Origin: Ferruginibacter sp.
GTDB taxonomy: Bacteria > Bacteroidota > Bacteroidia > Chitinophagales > Chitinophagaceae
Assembly (NCBI GenBank): GCA_019638485.1
Contig: JAHBTP010000001.1
Coordinates: 1,054,001-1,118,000, forward strand
Length of the DNA: 64,000 nt
Reading direction: 5' to 3'
Of the stretch, positions 51,242 through 62,400 are shown piece after piece (position 1 is the stretch's first letter; each line of letters begins with the position of its first letter). Under the pieces are notes generated by a model. The model had not been told where the DNA came from and ran no database searches. It saw nothing but the letters and a program-made list of their open reading frames with translations. The position numbers and the translations under genes are program-made.

Positions 51242-53232
51242 TCCATCACTTTAAACTCTGTACGACGGTTCATTTGTCTTCCTTCAGGATTGTCGCTACC
51301 ATCATCATTTACGTTAGGCGCAATAGGCTGTGAAGCACCATAGCCCACAGAAATCAATTGGGTAGCAGGAATTCCTTTGTTTACTAAATAGGTTACTACA
51401 CTCTTAGCACGTGCATCAGACAAACGCTTATTATATTCATCACTACCTTTACTATCGGTGTGTGCACTAATTTCCACCTTAATATTTGGATTAGCTTTAA
51501 ACATAGTAACCAATTTATCCAATTCAGGATAAGAATCTTCTCTTAAATCTGCTTTATCAAAATCGTAGTAAATATTATTAACAACAATTGGTTTTGCAAC
51601 AACAATTGGCTCTAAACATAAATCTGCATTTCTCATACTTGTTGCTGTAGGATCTGCAGGCTTATTGAAACTTAAATCTCCTGATTGATAATCGGGAGCA
51701 CTGGCAATAGCTTTAAGTTGTTGATATTCGTCAATAGTGAATGCATAGGAGCCATCATCACCGGTATTTAATGAGAAGAGCTCTACATTACCTGCATTAC
51801 GAATACTAACAGTAGCCCCTTTTAGCGGAGCTTTGCTATTGCAATCCACTACAATACCGGAAATGTTTTTAGGTTCTAATTTACGTGCCAGTGTAAACAA
51901 TTCCAAGCAGCATGAGGCATCTCTATCTGAGGCAAACAAAACATCTTCCAAAATATTAGAAGCTCCTCCTTTACTGGCAAAATAAATATCATCTTTAGTA
52001 GAGTTAACCGGGAAGCCAAAATTTGTAACCGGTCCCCAATTACCTAAAGTGCCTTTTGAATAATAAAAATCCATTCCACCCATACCCACTCTCCCATTAC
52101 TTGAAAATACCAGTGTTTGGGAAGGTATATGGTAGTAAGGAGCCTGGTCATCTTCAGCAGAATTAATTGCTAATCCCATATTTACAGGCGTCCCGGCATT
52201 ATCCAATTCATCTAAAGTAACTGTCCATAAATCAAACCCACCTTGTCCTCCGGGAACATTACTGGAGTACATAATTGTTTTACCATCAGGCATCCAAAAT
52301 GGTTGTTGTGCACTATAACCTTCCTGATTAATTACTGCAGGTAAAGCAATAGGTTCTGTCCATTTCCCATCCACTTGCTTGGACATGTATAATGAGGCTA
52401 ATTTTTTTCCATTACCTATTGTCCAGCGTGTTAAAATCATTCTATTACCATCCGGGCTAAAAGAAACAGCACCCTGATGAATATCTTTTGATTCCGGCAC
52501 TCCGGCATTAACAATACCGCCAAAACCGGTATCAGTACGATTAGCCATATAAATACGCGTATTATTCACCTGCAAACGAGAAACCTCTTTCATGGGTTTG
52601 GAGGAGGTAAAATAAAGGGTGTTATCTTTCCACACCGGCGCATATACAGCTCCGGTATCTGCCAAACTCTTTTGAGCTTTCTGAACAGTGTACAGCTTGG
52701 CATTTACCATGCTCTTTTGATTAGCAGCAAATGCAATATCATCAATTTCCTTTTGAGCTGCTTCCTTTAAAGCTGTGTTATTAGAGCCTGCAGTAAATGC
52801 CTTAAAATTACTTTCTGCTTCATCATACTTATGCATAGCGCGCAAAGTAGTAGCATAATGATATTGTACATCGGGAAACTGTGCTTTATCAAAAGCCATA
52901 GCCTCCTTATAAATTGGTTCTGCTTTTTCGTAATAGTGTAAGCGGCGATAGCTCTCAGCTAAATTTACAGTAGCCTGTTCTTTGGAACTCACGGTACCGA
53001 TAGCTTTAATAGGCTTTACAGTGGTAGAAGAATAAGGGCTAAAACCTCCTGTAACCTTACTTTTCCCTTTATTCTTACCTAAGGCCTTTTCGTAATATTC
53101 AACCGCAGAAAAATAATCTCCATTTTTAAAATAATCATCGGCGGCTTTCATCCATTGCTTATTCAATTGCGCAAACGCAGTACTTGTAAAACAGGTTACT
53201 ACGGCTATCAACAAAAACTTTTTCATATTCAT
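51238..53232 (-). CDS. PorE-like OmpA-family protein
   Basis: A 664-aa protein with the domain order of PorE: signal peptide (LLIAVVTCFTSTAFAQ), TPR-like helices (residues 20-150: DYFKNGDYFSAVEYYEKAL), a WD40/PD40 beta-propeller (about 190-445: YFTSSKPMKEV, VSFSPDGNRMILTR), a carboxypeptidase regulatory-like domain (455-530: SGIVVDCNSKAPLKGATVSI) and a C-terminal OmpA domain (NNIYYDFDKADLR ... EISAHTDSKGSDEYNKRLSDARA) that binds peptidoglycan. PorE anchors the T9SS to the cell wall. Here it lies between two PorP genes. It may be an accessory copy dedicated to the adhesins. Confidence 0.92.
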   Translation of the reverse strand: MNMKKFLLIAVVTCFTSTAFAQLNKQWMKAADDYFKNGDYFSAVEYYEKALGKNKGKSKVTGGFSPYSSTTVKPIKAIGTVSSKEQATVNLAESYRRLHYYEKAEPIYKEAMAFDKAQFPDVQYHYATTLRAMHKYDEAESNFKAFTAGSNNTALKEAAQKEIDDIAFAANQKSMVNAKLYTVQKAQKSLADTGAVYAPVWKDNTLYFTSSKPMKEVSRLQVNNTRIYMANRTDTGFGGIVNAGVPESKDIHQGAVSFSPDGNRMILTRWTIGNGKKLASLYMSKQVDGKWTEPIALPAVINQEGYSAQQPFWMPDGKTIMYSSNVPGGQGGFDLWTVTLDELDNAGTPVNMGLAINSAEDDQAPYYHIPSQTLVFSSNGRVGMGGMDFYYSKGTLGNWGPVTNFGFPVNSTKDDIYFASKGGASNILEDVLFASDRDASCCLELFTLARKLEPKNISGIVVDCNSKAPLKGATVSIRNAGNVELFSLNTGDDGSYAFTIDEYQQLKAIASAPDYQSGDLSFNKPADPTATSMRNADLCLEPIVVAKPIVVNNIYYDFDKADLREDSYPELDKLVTMFKANPNIKVEISAHTDSKGSDEYNKRLSDARAKSVVTYLVNKGIPATQLISVGYGASQPIAPNVNDDGSDNPEGRQMNRRTEFKVME

Positions 53233-53280
53233 GATGTTCTGTTAGTATGGTTATCTGACTTTAATTTCAATAAGGTTAAA

Positions 53281-54285
53281 CTATAATCTTGGGCACACAA
53301 ATTCTGCTTCAGGTGTTTTAGTTCTTTTTCTTATGATATAGCTCATAGAAACCTCAAAGCTATTTGACCCTTTAGCCATTGAACCCAAATCTGATGTATT
53401 TATATCGTAACTCAATCCAAACAATAAGTTTTTATGTGATACACCGGCAAAGGGTGAAATAGCATCTTCAAAGCGATAGTTAGCACCAAGCATAAAATCA
53501 GTAAGTGGTGCCACTTTAAATTGACCGTATGCTCCGGCCATTTTTTCTTCGGCGGTACCCTGACGTAGATAAAGCACATTAGGAGTTATGCTAAACATAT
53601 CGTTAACGGCTATACGCGCTCCCAGATGACCGGTATAGCGCATAGGAATAATAGCATCATCCTTCCCGCTAAATTGATCCTTAGGTCGGGTAAGATGAGA
53701 AACTGCAAATCCGGCATAGAAATTTACCCGTTTCCCCGGTGTTCCATCAAAATACAACACCCCTGCACCCATATCAAATGAAGAGGTATTATGCGTTTTT
53801 AACGCTTCGGCAGTGGGGTTACTTGGATTGTATCCGGTTATAGGATTCCATTGGTCACCAAATGTGAGTTTATCAGGATTAAACTTCCGTTGAATAAGTC
53901 CAAATTGCAAACCAATTACTACTCGATGTGTTTCATTAGCACCAAAACGAATTCCTGTATAGGCCGCATTACCATAGGCTGTAGTATAATTATAGCCGCC
54001 ATCACCTGCAGTTTGGTTAAGCACGCTTATACCAAAATTTGCGTTCTTGTTAGTAGAAAAATCTACAGCAAGACCGGGTGTTGAAAACGGAGAGGTAATA
54101 TTGCCCCATTGTGTACGGTAAATGCCCGAAATTCGAACATCCCCATCAAATACGCCGGTAAGTGCCGGATTAAGCCAAGATGGATACACATAGTATTGGG
54201 TAAAATGCGGATCTACTTGGGCACTTACACCTTGCCCCATTAACGAGAGGCCTAATATCAAACTGCAAATTTTTAGTGCTTTCAT
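53281..54285 (-). CDS. PorP/SprF-family outer-membrane protein
   Basis: A 334-aa protein with signal peptide (ICSLILGLSLMGQGVSAQ) and PorP/SprF motif DPHFTQYYVYPSWLNPALTG. Strand signatures (GISVLNQTAGDGGYNYTTAY, MLGANYRFEDAISPFAGV, LFGLSYDINTSDLG) and a C-terminal CPRL follow. It is transcribed right after the first giant adhesin gene (27 nt), the usual arrangement for an adhesin with its SprF-like attachment partner. It differs markedly from the PorP at 50207. Confidence 0.93.
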   Translation of the reverse strand: MKALKICSLILGLSLMGQGVSAQVDPHFTQYYVYPSWLNPALTGVFDGDVRISGIYRTQWGNITSPFSTPGLAVDFSTNKNANFGISVLNQTAGDGGYNYTTAYGNAAYTGIRFGANETHRVVIGLQFGLIQRKFNPDKLTFGDQWNPITGYNPSNPTAEALKTHNTSSFDMGAGVLYFDGTPGKRVNFYAGFAVSHLTRPKDQFSGKDDAIIPMRYTGHLGARIAVNDMFSITPNVLYLRQGTAEEKMAGAYGQFKVAPLTDFMLGANYRFEDAISPFAGVSHKNLLFGLSYDINTSDLGSMAKGSNSFEVSMSYIIRKRTKTPEAEFVCPRL

Positions 54286-54312
54286 GACAATTTATTCTGC
54301 TTTTAAAAAACT

Positions 54313-57300
54313 TTATTTAACTATAGTTACCGATCCCTTTAATGGAGGGAAACCATTTTTTAAATGAATGACATAATAATAAGTAGCTAATGGTAATGGT
54401 TTTCCTTTGTATGTACCATCCCAAAACTTTGCATACCCAACTGATGAAAATACCGACTGTCCATACCGGTTAAATACATCAACGGTTACTCCCGGATAAT
54501 CATCCAAGTCATCAATCTGCCAGGTATCATTAATTCCATCCCCATTAGGAGAAAACGCATTAGGCACCTTCACTGGGTGCAAGATATGTACTCCTACAAT
54601 ATCAGATGCTGTACAATTTCCAGCCCCGGTAATGGTTATGGTATAAAATTCATTCCTTGTAGCTATAAATGTTGGCCTTAATACAGTAGGATTAATAATC
54701 TCTCCTTGTGGTGTCCATAAAAAACTTACATGAATGGTATCACTTGTTATAGGATTAAGCGTAACCAAACTATTAAACGGCACAATGATTTCGGGCCCGG
54801 CATCTACATGGGGTTGATAATATACTGTAACATTTTCTTGTACCGGATCGGATGCACAACCAAATTCATTTTTTACAGTTAACTTAATGGTATAATTGCC
54901 CGGTAAAAGATAAACTTTACGAGGATTAGGAAGATGAGATATTTCACCATCTCCAAAATTCCATTCCCATGATCTGATGGAACTGTTTGGTGCAGTACTG
55001 TTATCTATTAAAACATTAGGTGTTCCATGACACAAAGATGTAGGCGTTACACTAAATGAAGCAATGGGTTGATCATAAAACACATTGAGTGTTTTTATTA
55101 AAGAGGCTACACAACCAAAAGAGGAAGTTGCCGTGAGTTTAACATCAACGGGGTTACTTGTTGCATACAAATGAGTTGGACTTTCTGCAGGAACAATAGG
55201 ACCACCATCTCCAAAATTCCATTGCCAAGTAAGTGAAGCACCATCAGGTATTGTAGTGTGATTGGTAAATGAAGCACTTCCATCCGGCATACACACAAAC
55301 TGAGGAATATCAAAAGCTACTAACGGTAAAGCATGTACGTTAACTACAGCCTGTGTGGTATCGCTAATACACCCTTTATTACTGATAGCTACCATACGCA
55401 CCGGATAATTACCATACTGATAATACCCTTCGTTAAATGAAGTCCTAACGGTACGTACCGTATCTCTTCCATTTCCAAAGAACCAATGCCATTGCGCAAT
55501 GGTATTACCGGCGGCAATGGTAGAATTATCTGTCATCACTGCATTTTGACCTTCGCATATATCAGCGGTAACATTGATATTAGGTACCGGTTTAGGATTT
55601 ATCAAAATGGAAGTAGATGCTGAATCAATACATCCGCCAGAAGTGGTAAATATGTATTTAATAGGAAGATTACCTGCTCCTGCAATTGCCGGAACAACCA
55701 TGCCGGAATTAGAGATGCCTGATCCCATATAAACTCCTGCGCCGGTTACTCCATTGGTTATTGTTGCCGTTGCCACACTTACAGGGGTTGTTTCATGTGC
55801 ACATACTGAAGATGGTGCCGGGAACGAAATAGCCGGTTTAACACCAAATGTCATCGTAATGGTAGAATCATGAGTGCAGCCCTTATTGGTAGTCGCATTT
55901 AATAAAATTTGATAGGTTCCCTCCTTAAAAGAATGTGTAGGCGCAATGAGGGTAGAAGTATTAGGATTACTTGCTCCGGCATTAGGATCATTAAAATTCC
56001 ATGCATACGTGAGTGTTTGCCCATCGGGTACGCTACTTGAATTAACAAATGTAGCCAACCCGTTTGTACCTAAACAACCTGTATTTGCACTAAAGCCAAT
56101 TCGAGGTTTTGCCCAAATTCGTATGCTTTGAGTTACTGAATCTTTACAACCACCGTTTGTTGTAAAAATGAATTTAATCGGATGAGTGCCTGCTCCTGCT
56201 AAAGGAGGTGTAAGCATACCTGCGGATGAAGTACCCGCACCTATATACAAACTGCTACCTGTTACTGAATTGGAAACTGTGCCAAGCGCAATTGAGGTGG
56301 TTGCACCATTTTCACAAATATCAGCAAGTGCAGAATAGACAACAGCTGGCTTTACACCAAAGGTGAAGCGAATAGTAGAATCATGCACACAGCCATTATT
56401 AGTGGTTGCCAAAAGTTTAATATCATAATTCCCTTCCCGGAAGTTATGTGAAGGTTCAAAAGCTGAAGAAGTATTTAAATTACCGGTTCCGGCGTTAGGA
56501 TCATTAAAGTTCCAATTCCATGTTATCGTTTGTCCGTCACTGATAGTTGTGGTATTATCAAAAGTAACACCCCCATTAATTGGTAAACAGGCCACCGGAT
56601 TAGCTACAGCAAAATTTACATGAGGCTTATCTCTCACCAAAATATTTTGACTAATGGATTCAACACAATTTGCTGCAGTAGTATAGGTATAGGTTATGGA
56701 ATGTGTTCCCGGGCCCGCAGCCAGCGGATTAAAAGTACCATCGGCTGCAGTTCCATTTCCTGAATACACCCCACTCCCGGGCACTGCATTGGTTACTGAA
56801 GCTGTAGCCACTGATACTGATCCCCCGTCTATACATACAGGGCTTAGCGTTGGATAACTAAGTAAAGGGGTAAGGTTAAAATTTGCATGCACAGTAGTAT
56901 CCTTTGTACATCCATCCACCGTTGTAACACTAAGTTGAACATCATAATTTCCTACCACAGAATAAAAATGTGTTGGATTCTGTGCTGTAGATGTATTGGG
57001 ATTTGCAGGTGTAGCATTAGCGTCACCAAAATTCCAGGCATAGGAATTAATTGCCCTACCATCTGGCGTAGAAGATGTGTTAGTAAATTGAACACTACCG
57101 GTTGTGGGAAGGCAGCCTGCAGGATAAGTAAAAGAAGCAACAGGTTGAGCTCGAACAGTTAAGGATAGTGAAGCAGTATCTCCCGGACAAGTAGTACTCA
57201 CCGCTGTGGTAAACCGAATCGTTTGAGAGCCTGAATTATTAAATGATATCGTTTGTGCATTACCGTTACCTACAGCCGCAAAACTTCCACTGCCAAAATC

Positions 57301-59463
57301 CCAATACCATTCCTGAATACTACCGGGACCTCCGAAATTTGCGGTTGGAGTAATTGTAGTACTTTGTCCGGAACAAAATGCATTTGGTGTTGCTACAATA
57401 GAATTAACAGGGCGACCGGAAACTAAAATATTATTTATTGTAGAATCATTCCGACAGCCTTCGTCTGAAATCACTTCCAGTTGAATTGATTTGGTTCCGG
57501 GTGTTGGGAATAAAACTGATGGGTTTTGGCCGGTTGCTGTAATACCGCCTGTTAAAGTCCAATTATATTTAACAATATCAAACCCATTAGCCGAGCTATC
57601 CGGAGAACTCAGCACCATTGAATCCATTACACATCCTGAATGTGAAAAAGAGAAATCCACCTTGGGTCCATCTCTAACTTCCACAATAAAATTCAATTCT
57701 TCTGTATTGGTACAATTATCTACTGCAGGATTTGTACAATCAACATGTACGTAATAAGTACCGGCAGTATTAAATTGATAAACTCCCGGCAGCGAATAAC
57801 GGAAATAAGTAACTCCTTCAATAACCCGAGTGCCATTAGACACCGGGGCATTATCTGTAACATCGGCATTTGGCGTTAGCACACTTCCAAACTCGCTTAA
57901 TTTCCATACCATTTTTGTAGGCTCGTATGCCATAAGCATAGACAATTCTACCGGAGTGTTAATGCAAGTATAATTGTGGCTTGGCCTGGTTGGGTCAAGT
58001 ATATTATGTATATCAGCTACTCCATTAAGATTATTAATTAAAGTACCTGCATTATATCCATAGCTCTCTACCGAGCCTAAGCCATAGGTAATAGCTGTAA
58101 AGGCAGAATCACTGGTAACAATACACTGGGCTTTGGCTGCAGGCCATCGCTTTATTACCACCGAATAGCCGGCTAATCGCGGGTGGGCATAAGAATAATC
58201 AAATGTAGGAGAGCCATCAATTCTTAAAGAAGGAATACCTCCGGTAGGAATAATCATGGTTAAATAGTTAACCGAAATATTTTCTTCTGTATTTCTATAA
58301 AATCCAATTCGGTTTGTTCCTTGTTCAACCGGGCTTACATAAATCATTTCGGGGTCACCAAGCGGGCCGTTTAAACAAGCGCCGCCTTTCATAAATTGGG
58401 CAACCATTACTGGTTCATCAGAAACAATATATTCAGGCTGATTGGAAAAGAATTCGTAATAACCTGCAGGATTTATTCCGGTTAGTAAAACACCATTTCG
58501 CCAAACCTGTGTAGCTGCATTTTTTACTGCAATTTTGTAGGCATTTGACATAAACGTACTGGCACCTGTGGAGCTGGATGTAGGTGCAAGCAAATATCGT
58601 TTTCCCCAGGCTTGTGACGGGAAGCATTGTTGATTATCATTATCCCCTGTTCCGGAAGAACAATTACCCGAGCCTGAAGTACGACTGCTTCCTGCAAAAA
58701 CAGCTACCGGAAAACATTCACCGGATGCGTTAGCAATAGATTTGAATTTTGTACCTGAGAATTCAGATTTTGAAGTACCACCTTCCGGCCCGGCCATTGT
58801 TTGATATATCTCTCCCCTATTTAACGTAATTGTAAAAGGAACATTTGCCGGTCTTCCTCGTCTTGTGGTAGCGCTTGGAGTAATTTCAACAACTGTGTTA
58901 TCATGTTGAGCAATTACATAAGCCCAAGAAAAACAGTTTGCTGCGTAAGACTGGAGGCTATTTAAAGTAATATAACTATATCCCCATGTAGTTACAGGCA
59001 TAAGCATGGTAGCTCCTGAAGATGCTTGTCCATAAATATGCGCATAAGCCACAATAGGCACATCACTCTCAATGTGTATCGCCTTATTTGCAAAAGCACC
59101 TTCACCTCCGCACGCATCCGTAGTGGGATCAGGAACAAAAGTACAGCCGAGGGTAATTAGCCTTGCATCATAGGTGCCCGATTTTGGAATTACCTCAGAT
59201 ACAATAACTGAATTTGCAGGCACAGCATAATTACGAATATAGGCTGTACCATGAATGGTTACAGTAACATTAGCTGCTTGCTCTGCGCTAAAATACAATA
59301 CCATTTGTTGGCTGTTAGATTGCCCTACCTCCATAAACTGATGGTGACCGTATCCAACCCAAAAATCACGGCCTCTGTTAGAAAGATTTTGTCCATAGCA
59401 ATAGCTTCCTGATATCATAATCAGGCTAAAAACCAGGAAGCTATTGATTGGACTACGCATCAT
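54313..59463 (-). CDS. Giant T9SS adhesin with PKD repeats (SprB-like)
   Basis: A 1716-aa secreted protein. A signal peptide (SFLVFSLIMISGSYCYGQ) precedes an IgGFc-binding-protein-like N-terminal domain of about 450 aa (RDFWVGYGHHQFM, MVLYFSAEQAANVTVTI, FMKGGACL, MIYVSPVEQGTNRIGFYRN). At least seven PKD/Ig-like modules follow (WYWDFGSG, YAWNFGDANAT, WNWNFNDPNAG, YAWNFNDPNAG, WHWFFGNGRD, WQWNFGDGG, WEWNFGDGE), then the gliding-associated type B T9SS C-terminus (PNAFSPNGDGINDTWQI ... KGKPLPLATYYYVIHLK). It would be exported by T9SS and held on the surface by PorP. Surface adhesion or gliding is the likely role. It is a paralogue of the next upstream gene. Confidence 0.93.
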   Translation of the reverse strand: MMRSPINSFLVFSLIMISGSYCYGQNLSNRGRDFWVGYGHHQFMEVGQSNSQQMVLYFSAEQAANVTVTIHGTAYIRNYAVPANSVIVSEVIPKSGTYDARLITLGCTFVPDPTTDACGGEGAFANKAIHIESDVPIVAYAHIYGQASSGATMLMPVTTWGYSYITLNSLQSYAANCFSWAYVIAQHDNTVVEITPSATTRRGRPANVPFTITLNRGEIYQTMAGPEGGTSKSEFSGTKFKSIANASGECFPVAVFAGSSRTSGSGNCSSGTGDNDNQQCFPSQAWGKRYLLAPTSSSTGASTFMSNAYKIAVKNAATQVWRNGVLLTGINPAGYYEFFSNQPEYIVSDEPVMVAQFMKGGACLNGPLGDPEMIYVSPVEQGTNRIGFYRNTEENISVNYLTMIIPTGGIPSLRIDGSPTFDYSYAHPRLAGYSVVIKRWPAAKAQCIVTSDSAFTAITYGLGSVESYGYNAGTLINNLNGVADIHNILDPTRPSHNYTCINTPVELSMLMAYEPTKMVWKLSEFGSVLTPNADVTDNAPVSNGTRVIEGVTYFRYSLPGVYQFNTAGTYYVHVDCTNPAVDNCTNTEELNFIVEVRDGPKVDFSFSHSGCVMDSMVLSSPDSSANGFDIVKYNWTLTGGITATGQNPSVLFPTPGTKSIQLEVISDEGCRNDSTINNILVSGRPVNSIVATPNAFCSGQSTTITPTANFGGPGSIQEWYWDFGSGSFAAVGNGNAQTISFNNSGSQTIRFTTAVSTTCPGDTASLSLTVRAQPVASFTYPAGCLPTTGSVQFTNTSSTPDGRAINSYAWNFGDANATPANPNTSTAQNPTHFYSVVGNYDVQLSVTTVDGCTKDTTVHANFNLTPLLSYPTLSPVCIDGGSVSVATASVTNAVPGSGVYSGNGTAADGTFNPLAAGPGTHSITYTYTTAANCVESISQNILVRDKPHVNFAVANPVACLPINGGVTFDNTTTISDGQTITWNWNFNDPNAGTGNLNTSSAFEPSHNFREGNYDIKLLATTNNGCVHDSTIRFTFGVKPAVVYSALADICENGATTSIALGTVSNSVTGSSLYIGAGTSSAGMLTPPLAGAGTHPIKFIFTTNGGCKDSVTQSIRIWAKPRIGFSANTGCLGTNGLATFVNSSSVPDGQTLTYAWNFNDPNAGASNPNTSTLIAPTHSFKEGTYQILLNATTNKGCTHDSTITMTFGVKPAISFPAPSSVCAHETTPVSVATATITNGVTGAGVYMGSGISNSGMVVPAIAGAGNLPIKYIFTTSGGCIDSASTSILINPKPVPNINVTADICEGQNAVMTDNSTIAAGNTIAQWHWFFGNGRDTVRTVRTSFNEGYYQYGNYPVRMVAISNKGCISDTTQAVVNVHALPLVAFDIPQFVCMPDGSASFTNHTTIPDGASLTWQWNFGDGGPIVPAESPTHLYATSNPVDVKLTATSSFGCVASLIKTLNVFYDQPIASFSVTPTSLCHGTPNVLIDNSTAPNSSIRSWEWNFGDGEISHLPNPRKVYLLPGNYTIKLTVKNEFGCASDPVQENVTVYYQPHVDAGPEIIVPFNSLVTLNPITSDTIHVSFLWTPQGEIINPTVLRPTFIATRNEFYTITITGAGNCTASDIVGVHILHPVKVPNAFSPNGDGINDTWQIDDLDDYPGVTVDVFNRYGQSVFSSVGYAKFWDGTYKGKPLPLATYYYVIHLKNGFPPLKGSVTIVK

Positions 59464-59480
59464 AAAACACTTTGCTTTAA

Positions 59481-62400
59481 TTATCTGATTAAATTAACAG
59501 CACCTTTCTTATTAACTACTGTTCCATCTCTCAGTTTAATTTGAGCTACATAAATATATACGCCTGATGGTTGCATGGTTCCGCGATACTTACCATCCCA
59601 AACATTATTAGCATTGGTTGATTCAACAAGTTTTTCGCCCCACTGATTAAATACCATAAAGCGAAGTGACTGAACTGAATTACCATATACCTGTAACACA
59701 TCATTTAATCCATCACCATTAGGCGTAAACGAATTAGGTATATATACCTCTGTACTTCTTGCCATACCCGTTACCGGAGCTGAATTTTCTGATGCACATG
59801 CTGTACCCAGTTCAGCTTTTACAATAATAGTTACAGACTGATCCGGTGTTAATCCGGTTACGGTATGTGTTAATCCCGCAGAGCCTGATGAAGGGTCTTC
59901 CCATGTAGCCCCATTGTCTATTGAAACCAGATAGCTTTGAGCTAAAGGCACTGCTTGCCAACTAAAGGTTACATAATCAGCACCTTCGTCTGTTACAGTT
60001 ACCACAGGTGCAGAAAGTGATACAGCATACATAACTACACCGTGTACTCTTGGTTCACTACTACATGCTCCTGATGTGGCTTCAACCCAAAATTCCATTT
60101 GAGCGGTAATTCCTGTTATCTGATAAGAAGTGCCTGTATGCACAGGTGTTCCTCCTGTAGCCACATTATACCAATTATATGTATAACCTGCATTCGGGTT
60201 GGCTATTCCAAATGTTACATCTCCTGTACCACATACTGCAAGTGTATCTTCAATTAAGCTTAATGATAGCGGCGGCAGTAATGTAACTGTTGCTGCAACC
60301 CGAGGGCCTGCACCGCATGTTCCACTTTGTCCATCTACATAATAAGTAGCTGAGGCGGTAACATTAGGTAGATTAAAAGTAGTACCTGTATTTACTAAGG
60401 TTCCACCTGATGCTGCATCATACCAATTATATGTAGCGCCGGTAACCGGGCTTTGCACTTCAAATGTTACTGATCCGGGATTACATAATTCAAATGAATT
60501 TTGAACAAGTGCTACTGACAATGAAGTTCCCGGTAATATTTCCACATGCACCCTGCTATCTCCTTTACATGAACCCGAAACAACTTCAACCCAATAAGAA
60601 GTAGCAACAGTGGCGGTAGTAGTAAATGTTGGCCCTGTATGTACAAGGGTTCCGCCTGTTTCTGCATTATACCAATTATACACGAATGCTGCAGATGGAT
60701 TATCCACTTCAAATGTAGCTGACGAACCATCACAAACTGTAAGAGAAGGATTCACAACGCTCACTGTTGGTCTTTCATTTATACCCAACACAACCGTTGA
60801 ATCGCCAAAACATCCATCATTTGTAACCACAGCTAAACTAACTGTGTAGGTTCCGGGAGTAGCATAAGTAAGAGTATGCGCTTGTGTAGTTGCCGTTTCT
60901 GAGTTACCAAAATCCCAAGTCCAAGTGTGTACTGGAACACCGTTCCCTTCTGAAGGGCCGGTAAAAGTGATGGGATCGCCAAAACAACCCGATGTAAATT
61001 CAATGCTTGCTACCGGAGCTGGTTTAACTTCAATAGCCAATGAAATCTCTACCCTGTCATTACAACCTTCTATATCGGGGTGTGAAACAAAAATCGGAAC
61101 TACATAAATACCGGGTTCACTAATTGTATATGTTCCGGGTAATTCATACTCATAATATATATTACCATTTATAATGGTGGTACCTGATGCTACAGGGTCT
61201 ATTTGTTCTACATCAGTATTTGGCGACAATTGTGGCACATCACTAAGAGACCATACCAATCTGGTGGGTTCACGATTAATCAATACACTAATATTAAATG
61301 GTGTATTTGCGCAAGTATAATCGGATGTAGAAGCAGAGCCGAGTGTATTTACAAAGCTCGGATAGCCGTTCAGGTTACGAATTAATGTACCCGCATTATA
61401 TCCATAACTTTCTACGGAACCTAATCCATAAGTGATGGCGGTAAATGCCGAATCACAAGAAACAATAACCTGTGCATTTGTAGCCGGTGCCCAACGTTTT
61501 ACTACAACGGTGTAACCCGGTTGGCTATGGGCATAGGTATAATCAAAAGTATTGCTATTATCAATCAATAATGATGTAAGACCCGGAGTAGGAACAATCA
61601 AGGTGAGGTATTGCGTAGTAATAGCAGATTTTGTATTTCTATACAACCCTACCCTTTTAATACCTTGTTCTACAGGGCTTACATAAATCATTGATGGGTC
61701 ACCACCACCGCTTGTATTAGGGCAGTAGCCGGCAGACGCCATAATTTGAGCAACCATTATCGGCTGATCTGCTTCGATTACATCCGCTGTATTACTTTCA
61801 AATTGATAGAAGAAATTATTAATTAATCCGGTTAATGCAACTCCATTTCGTGTAACCACCGTAGTTGGATCTTTAATCGCAATACGGAAAATATTTGTAT
61901 GGAAACTTGAAGCACTGGAACTATTTGATGTGGGTGCAATCAAGTATTTTTTACCCCAAGCACTGTATGGGAAGTTTTGCTCTAAAATATTATCTCCACT
62001 TGCAGATGGGCTTGATGTACCGCAACCAATGTTGGTACGACTTGAACCGGAGAATACTGCAATAGGAAGACATCTGCCCTGACTATTTGAAAGTGACTTA
62101 AAGGTGGTTCCGGTCATATCATATCCATCGCTACTGCTTGGTGCCAGTAGAGCTCCCAATACTTGATACATCTCACCTTCATTAAGGGTGACCACAAAGG
62201 GCACACCGGCAGCGTTTCCGCTTAATGTTGGATTAGATGGGGTGATTTCAATTTTTGTACTGTCGTATGCAGCAATAACATAAGCCCACGAATAAGTATT
62301 TGTGGCATAATTCTGTTTAGTTGTTAACGCAGTGTATTCGTAACCGTAAGTACTTACAGGGAATAGCAATGACGCCTCTGATGTAGTGGATGCATAAATA